From positions 6,014,001 through 6,078,000 of the forward strand of contig CM065320.1 of the NCBI GenBank assembly GCA_033032175.1: 64,000 nucleotides of DNA, in the 5' to 3' direction. Source of the stretch: Saturnia japonica. Lineage: Eukaryota > Arthropoda > Insecta > Lepidoptera > Saturniidae. The translations under genes were made by a program, and so were the position numbers. Positions 57,601 to 64,000 of this stretch are shown here, in pieces. The notes beneath the pieces are model-generated. The model made no database searches, was not told the DNA's origin, and saw nothing but the letters and a program-made list of their open reading frames with translations. The stretch's first letter is position 1; each line of letters begins with the position of its first letter.

Positions 57601-58460
57601 ATAAGTTATAAGGCTTATCATGTTTATTGAGTTTATTGCTCATAATGTTTGGCCATGGGTTCTGTTAATATGAACGCGCGTCAGAGCGCTTTAACGCTGC
57701 GTTATAAAACAATATATCTGAACGAGAGCTTTGAGTTCCACAGAATTCATTTTCAATAAAGCTGCATTTTTTCAATATCTTTTACAGCTTGGCTGGGTTG
57801 TTTGGGTCCCACATCAGTTACTCTAGATCTTAGATTTTTGTGGACCATTAGAAAATGCTCATCAGATTGAATAACTTTTACTAAGGCGGCGTTTCGATAG
57901 TTATTTTAGTTTGACGGGGCTCTTAAGGTTCCACATTAGGTACTCCAAACTTTCTATTTTTATATGCCATCAGAAAACTTTCATCATATTAATAAATATT
58001 TTTTTAATAAGGCAGCATTTCGGTAGCTTTTATAGATTTGCGGGGCTCTTAGAGTTCGACATCTGGTGCTCCAGATCTTCGATTTTTATACGCCATCAGA
58101 AAACGTATATCAGATTTTTAAATAATTTTTCTAAAGCGTTTCGATATCTCTAATAGTTTGGCTGGGCACTTGTGTGTCACGTCACGGTAAGAACTTCGAA
58201 AATCGGTTCATTTTTTCCTTCCTTTATAGGCTAAATGCTAACTAAAATTCAAAATTTTAAGTTTGTAAGACTGCTAGATGTATTTAGAGTTTTGATGATC
58301 GGTGAGTAAGTCAGTGACAAACTTAATGAATTTTGACTAGCAATAACTTATAAAATTAGCCAGTATAGCCAGTTATAGTGTGTACTCTAGATATCTAAAA
58401 ATTCAAACTTTTTGTTTTATATACAACGAAATTACAGGGGTTCAAAATTGCCGTAAGTTG
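57600..58460 (+). repeat. Repeat homologous to 25295-26220, with minisatellite
   Basis: Follows the same order as the 25-kb locus: 'tatcatgtttattgag', 'gcgctttaacgctgcg', then about three 120-bp units at 57775-58185, then 'aaacttttt.tttatatacaacga'. It lacks the Jockey insertion found at 25347. Confidence 0.75.
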
Positions 58461-58469
58461 CTTTGAGAA

Positions 58470-60095
58470 AAGGACGGTTTTCCTGCTATATAACTCGGTA
58501 ACATCCGCTGTGCTTTCCTTGCTAGATTTTGGTTATGCTCTATTCTAATTTAGTTGGCTAAAAGAAAATACCATCGAACCTCAATAATCGAACCAGGATA
58601 TCACCACTGCTCCCTCTTCTGCGCTAGCTCTCTCCAGTGATAAACATGAAGAGCAAGGACCGGCTACTTAGTTACAATTAATATTAATCAAATGAATTTT
58701 TGAAGATTTACGTTTTTTCGCGCTTTTGGTACAGAGTGAAGTAAGCTTTAGCATTTTAGAAACTTCGTTTTTTTGTGTAAAAAGAATTTATTGGTAAAAT
58801 GCACGAAACAAAATCTTTTCAGGCAACACTTATGACATTCTGTTACTGATTGATATTGTGTTAGGTTACAATGGATATTTTAAAATACATATGTGCATTG
58901 AAAATTATAATTGTGAATAATGATTGTGAGCTTGTATGTACATTTTCATAAACTTTTAATTAGTGTGTATTTGATCATTTTCTGAATAAAAAAAATCATA
59001 GATGTGACGGTTTCACTTCTATCACGTGTGATATGCACACCTTTTTTAATTTTTTTTGAAGACACTGAGCATATCTCGGTTGCCCAGATATTATTTTTTA
59101 TACGTGCACGTATAAGTACGAGTAGATAAAATTGTGGATATAATTATTAAATATTTAATATTCTCCACCGATCGACCTTAGAAGCAATAAAATTAATGTC
59201 ATATGAGAAACGGACGATAGAAAGTCGATACGGCGCGGCGCGGCGCGCGGGGCGCGGTAGATGTAGCCAAATCTTGCATTACTATAAAATGTCTAGAACT
59301 TCGCACTCAAAACTCACTTTCTACGGTATTGAAGCAAAAGTACTTAAAAGTATTTTTACCATTTTCACACATTTTCTTTTAGGTACCTATTTAGGTAATA
59401 TGAGTATTTTCATTTTTATGCTTATACTAATAAGATTTTATAATTTAAATTTGGTGATGTTGTAACAATAAACAGGGAGCCAAAGGTAATAATAACATAA
59501 ATAAAATAAGTCTAACGATCATACTTTCCCTAAGATCGTTAAAGTATATGATTAGGTTTAAAGAAATTCGCTCATAAGAGATTTTTGAAATACGAAGTTG
59601 TAAAAAAGTGTGGCTTAATCGAACTAAAACAGTAACAATTCAAGTATTAAAAATATAGCAAAAAATGTATCCTAATTCTCGTAAATTGTAATTAGTCTAC
59701 ACGGAACTAGGGTAAGGTATCGGTAGTTTTGTTTATATACTGTAGGTACATATCCATTTTTATATAAAATGCCTTTGTTTTTTTTTGTCTTGGCCTTAGA
59801 TCCTTGGCCCATAACTAAAAAAAAATATCGCTATATTTTCATAAAAAATAATTCTGTAGTCCACGCGATTTCAAATTCAATTTAAAAATTGATTTTTAAA
59901 CAATAAAATAAAATACAATAAAATCTATTAAAAAATAATCGACTTTTTCATATTATTAAGTTGAGAAATTTAATTAAACGCCTAAAATATTCATAATCAT
60001 ATCTTTATTAATAAAATAATCTGGTTTCAATAAAAATAGATTACAAAAATTATTGCTAATAACGGAGAATGCTCCTTCCTGTACGTATACTTCGT
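58470..60095. other. AT-rich DNA with one GC patch
   Basis: No gene is supported. A GC-rich (GGCGC)n-like patch lies at 59230-59260. Otherwise AT-rich. Confidence 0.4.
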
Positions 60096-60099
60096 ACGT

Positions 60100-60240
60100 T
60101 AGTACGTTCTAACAAACGACCCACCATCCTGTTGGGATTCTGAAATCGTTCAAAGACAGGACACTCTATATTCACTTGATAATGGCAGTAATGGTCTACA
60201 ATAAAGAGGATTAGTTTCCAAGTTAGGAAGAAGAAGGGTG
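60100..60240 (+). repeat. Interspersed repeat, copy 2 of 2
   Basis: Homologous to 47465-47605, with the same GAAGAAGAAG end. Confidence 0.6.
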
Positions 60241-60394
60241 ATTGAATACCTACTGTCACAAAAAAGACGTTAGAGCCATCAACAAAAAATCGACCGTGAA
60301 AAAAACAATATTATTTTAAAATAATAGATTTCTAATCGATTTTTTTTCTCATCCCTATAATCTACAACACTGTGCCTGATAGTCCTGGAGACTG

Positions 60395-61597
60395 CACTCA
60401 TCAAGTGCACCGCCTCACGGAGCACATTTTGTTTAACTTTTCCGAGTTATATAAACCCCGTCGTACACTGGCAGTCTTTTTCGACGTAGCCAAGGCCTTT
60501 GATAAGGTCTGGCACAAAGGATTAGTCTATAAGCTGTACTCCCGCGAAGTCCCCGATAGATTAGTTAAAATCATCCGCTATTACCTCAAAGACCGCACCT
60601 GTCGCTACAGAATGGAAGGTGAACTATCGACACCCCATCCCATACGCTCAGGCGTCCCCCAAGGTTCCATCCTGGCTCCTAGCCTCTTCAATCTGTACGT
60701 CAGTGACCTACCAAAAATTCAAGCGAAAGTTGAGGTAGGCTTATACGCTGACGATACAGTCATATACTCCTCTCAAAGGCAAACGAGAAACCTCAAATGT
60801 AGAATTCAAAGTGCCGTGACCACTCTCGGGAAGTGGGTTAACGACTGGCGAATAGCCATAAACCCCACGAAGAGCGCAGCGGTGCTCTTCAACCAAACCG
60901 CCTCACAGATACCGAAAAAACTCAAGGATCATCCCCTTGAACTCTTCGGTAATCCGATCCCCTGGGTAAAGGAGACCAAATATCTAGGTGTAACCCTAGA
61001 TAGTAGACTCTCCTTTAGACGCCACATCACTCTGGTTAGGAAAAGGGCCGCCTGGACCCTCGCCCGATTGCATCCTCTGTTATGTGCTGCAAGCAAAATG
61101 TCCACGAGACACAAGCTTACGCTCTACAAGATGTGCATCCGACCGATTATGATATTTAGCTGCGTTGTGTTCGCACATATGTCAAGATATAATTGGGAAC
61201 GCTTACAAGCGATCCAGAATAAGTTTCTTCACCGCCTTACCGGCGCCCCTTGGTATGTTCGTATGGAGGATCTCCATAGAGATATGGACCTTCCTTCGAT
61301 ACATGCCTATGCCAAACACCTTTCTCGCTCTTATTTCGACACCGCGTCGAACCACGCGAATCCACGCGAATCTAATAAAAGCGGCAGCTTCTTATGTTCC
61401 CAACCCCATCGCCTGCCGGAGAAAACGCCGGCCGCATAATATATTCACTGACCCGCTCGACCAAACCGAAACAGCTAACGCGTTCTACGCCACCACCGTC
61501 TCTCCAAACAGAGCGTGCCACCGCCCACGCCCGCGTAACCACCGTTCCTCCCGCACACCCGTCACGTCCACCCTCTCTGGCGGCAACCCAAGCCTAG
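60395..61597 (+). pseudogene. Jockey ORF2 C-terminal part, frameshifted
   Basis: Open from the insertion point through FFDVAKAFDKVWHKGL, SGVPQGSILAPSL and LYADDTVIY to SNHANP. There the 10 bases CACGCGAATC are tandemly duplicated (about 61354-61373), shifting the frame. A second shift near 61545 coincides with a loss of about 25-28 nt relative to the 52-kb copy. The original C-terminus LAATQA* is at 61597. Unlike the 52-kb copy it keeps the full thumb region (VVFAHMSRYNWERLQAIQNK). Confidence 0.9.
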
Positions 61598-62134
61598 CGT
61601 TCCTCGGTGTGAAACCCTTGGGTCAGGCAGCCGCCCGCGCGATACAAAGTGACACTATACGTGCAACACTTAGCTACCCACATACAACATTACACACGTA
61701 TGAACACACACACGTGCACACCACACAGGCACATAGGTTCTGTAAGGGACCTTTTTTTTTCTTTTTTTGCGCTAGTTAGAATAATGCGCTAGTTAGTGTA
61801 GAAAAACCATTCCGATTATTAAATACACATACGAATGGTCCACTCCTTCCTCTCAGGAGGAGGGGAACGTGCATATGAGTATATGTTAGTTAGTTCGAAT
61901 TCTCGTAGAATTAGGGAATTAGTTAGATTGCGACCTTTTCGCATTCGCGACGACCGCCCGAGCCGAGGTTCGGCCACTCTGGCACCCTCGTGCGGGTCGT
62001 CACAAACTTTCGCGGCTGAGTGCCCTAAGCGCTTGCCCCCAAGTCCGGTGAAGCTGTAAAAGCCGCAGCGGCACTGTTTTAGGATAGGGCCCCTAAGGCT
62101 AACAGTGTCGTTAGTTAAAAAAAAAAAAAAAAAA
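60395..62134 (+). mobile_element. 5'-truncated Jockey element with 11-bp duplication
   Basis: CCTGGAGACTG at 60384-60394 and 62135-62145 flanks a 1740-bp insert. It starts within the reverse transcriptase, runs through the 3' UTR and ends in 18 A. The perfect duplication and long A-tail indicate a young insertion. It is a different subfamily member from the 52-kb copy (many silent and several amino-acid differences). Confidence 0.93.
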
Positions 62135-62139
62135 CCTGG

Positions 62140-63240
62140 AGACTGAAGTTCAGTTTCCCCAGATTGGTGTGTTTTTACCTTATTTGGGGAAAAATAATGT
62201 CGCAATTTTTTTTTTGTCGAAACGAAAATAATGTGGAAATAATTTGGGAAGACAATTTTGGCCCTGGGGAAATGTGGGGAAAAACTTTATCTGCATAGCC
62301 GTACTACTAAATAATACTTCTACTTCTACTCAGGTTTCAGGTAACCTAAAGTGTGGCAGTTATTGTACCAGCAACTTCGAAATTATTGTATTTCCTTTTA
62401 ATGGACCTAAACGATCGTATTTGTACTTCACCAATTTCTGCTTTGAGGACCTATTTTTTTAATTCTTGTGTAGTTAAAATTATCGTATTTTCATATATGG
62501 AAATTGAAAATTTGCTTTCGTACGAAAGCAGGCAAGTGTCGTAAATGTACGGTAAACCCTGGTTCTACTAAAGCTATCTCTGTTATTTTAATTCAAACCA
62601 TACATAATCGTTTTTGAAATATTTACTGTTTTTTTTAAATAGTATCTTGAAAAATTGACTGTAATGTCCCTGATGCATTACATACTCTCTCTCTCTTTCT
62701 CTGCGAATCCCCTTTCTCTTACTGTTTCTGGTTCAGAGATGGTAATTATTACAACGAATAATATAATCCATTATTCCCACCCCAATCTATAATAAATTAT
62801 TGAGAACACTGTTATTCTACTGTCGGTTATCCTTTATTATTATTAACAATGGCAATAGTCGGCCGTTGTTACTGCGATTAGTCATTTTTCCGAATTTACG
62901 ATAACAATCTCTGTCTATGTCATTCCTACATTAAGATGAATTAAAACGATGCCTCGTATGATCAAACCCATCAAGCCGTTTAGGCTACAGAGCGTGCCAA
63001 AGAAATAGACATACCTACATACATACGCTCTAAACACATAACCCTCCTTTTCGCAGTTGGTTAAAAACAGAAATGCTACAGGTGCGTGTGTGTGTGTGTG
63101 TGCAGGCGCATGGTTGAGAAAATTTGTATTTCAAATGTACTTTATAAATTATGGTGAAATCGTATCATTTTTGGGATTTTTTTTATCCGCCAAGGGGACA
63201 TTTCCAAAATTTAATCTGGAGACCCTGCTAAAGTGTACCA
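62140..63240. other. Low-complexity and AT-rich DNA
   Basis: Holds a CT microsatellite at 62684-62705 and a GT microsatellite at 63081-63104. No gene seen. Confidence 0.45.
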
Positions 63241-63244
63241 GTTA

Positions 63245-63400
63245 GGGATGAAACGATATCAATTAGGTATCGATTCTTTTATACGATACAGTATAGGAAG
63301 GAAAGTATCATATAGTTTTTTTTTCTATGATTTAAAGACCAATAAAACCAACAATACTGTCATTAGTTTTATGTTTCAATTAAATATTTAAGGAAAAAAA
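63245..63400 (+). repeat. Diverged relative of block C
   Basis: 'gtatcgattcttt...ttctatgatttaaagaccaataaaacc..caatact' parallels 'gaatcgatactta...ttctaagaattaaagacaagaaaaacttacaatact' in block C. Confidence 0.4.
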
Positions 63401-63913
63401 ATCTGATTTATTCGTGAATAGGTCCGCTTTTCCCAAGAACAACAACTTTAAATTCCGTTTAACGGTTTCTAGAACAAGAGATTGTCGAACCTGATTTTAA
63501 GGATCCACTGGTAGTAGACGTAGAGACATATTTTTTTATAAGCTTTTTTTGTGGATCGTGGAAACGTTGATCTATTATTTTTCAGAGGTTCCTATGTGTT
63601 ATATACTGTATGAGGAACCGAAATATTTTTTTCACACTATGCCAACATTGTGGTTTGCTCAAATATAACATATTCAATTGGACAAGATTAATTCCGTGTT
63701 GTGAGTAAATTTCTTATGGATATGATTTAAGACAAAGTGACTATTTTTGCCGAAAGATTCTCTAGTAACAACTTCAAATGATTTTAAGGGAGATACTATT
63801 TGCTCAAATCACAGATGGATTGCCGATCCATTGTTGTTTTTGGATTTTAACTGTGCGTATCCTAAGAAACAGTGCTATCAATTTACCGAGCTTCTATTTT
63901 AAAAAAAACTTAG

Positions 63914-64000
63914 TATTGTGAATAAAAAGACGTTCACAATATTTTAATGTGTGCTAAATTAATAGCGCTTGTTTTATTCTTGTTTCTTACAAAGTTACAG
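63914..64000 (-). repeat. Inverted copy of LTR end, cut by the window edge
   Basis: The reverse complement matches 57089-57174 with two substitutions and one inserted base. It contains the AATAAA signal and ends TTCACAAT. The remainder of this LTR or element lies beyond the window. Confidence 0.8.

Noticed and set aside
1..64000. CRISPR arrays, operons, ribosome-binding sites and prokaryotic terminators
   Set aside because: Spliced genes, poly-A-tailed retroelements and insect mariners show eukaryotic DNA. The regular repeats present are microsatellites, minisatellites or transposon copies.
1..64000. tRNA or rRNA genes
   Set aside because: No cloverleaf-compatible A/B box pair or rRNA-like conserved block was noticed by eye. 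A covariance-model scan would settle it.

Overview
The window looks like nuclear DNA of a moth or butterfly (Lepidoptera). It is AT-rich and spliceosomal, with GT-AG introns. It is dominated by insect transposable elements: mariners whose best-preserved copies resemble the mori subfamily, a GC-rich Jockey-clade LINE, several other LINE fragments, and the short interspersed repeats that litter lepidopteran genomes. Every identification is from pattern recognition; nothing was searched against a database.

One host gene is well supported. It is a Ras-superfamily small GTPase of the RERG/RASL11-12 type on the minus strand, with five clear coding exons (32426 down to 17560) and a probable sixth (12732-12491). 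All junctions keep frame and give a 326-residue protein. Exons 1-3 are compact. Introns 3, 4 and 5 are inflated to about 2.7, 11.3 and 4.8 kb by transposons. Ras positions 12, 35 and 61 carry Ser, Asn and Asp, and intron 4 appears to use a GC donor.

Layout. 1-3020: a multi-exon, decayed gene of the transposon-like family with a YSDNCPGQNKN motif (DUF7869-like). 3.0-10.8 kb: mostly nondescript AT-rich DNA with short repeats. 10.8-11.9 kb: a dead mariner. 11.9-12.4 kb: a piece resembling the N-terminus of TTF/zf-MYM-type hAT proteins. 12.5-32.4 kb: the GTPase gene, whose introns hold a THAP remnant, two mori-like mariners, a local tandem array (18.0-25.2 kb) and LINE pieces. 33-51 kb: LINE remnants, a pogo-like element, MITEs, a second dead mariner and many interspersed repeats. 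51.7-57.2 kb: an LTR-like sequence split by a nearly complete Jockey element and flanked by 114-bp direct repeats. 57.2-60.3 kb: fold-back and minisatellite-bearing repeats related to 22-26 kb. 60.4-62.1 kb: a 5'-truncated Jockey copy. 63.9-64.0 kb: an inverted copy of the LTR end running off the window.

The Jockey family links the window together. At least nine insertions share its 3' end, several with identifiable target-site duplications, and some are nested in other repeats, which lets the order of events be read. No tRNA, rRNA or CRISPR array was seen, and I found no convincing new enzymatic system. The best candidates for follow-up are the unusual GTPase, the Jockey-in-LTR structure, the composite tandem array, and a 546-bp element with perfect 37-bp inverted repeats.
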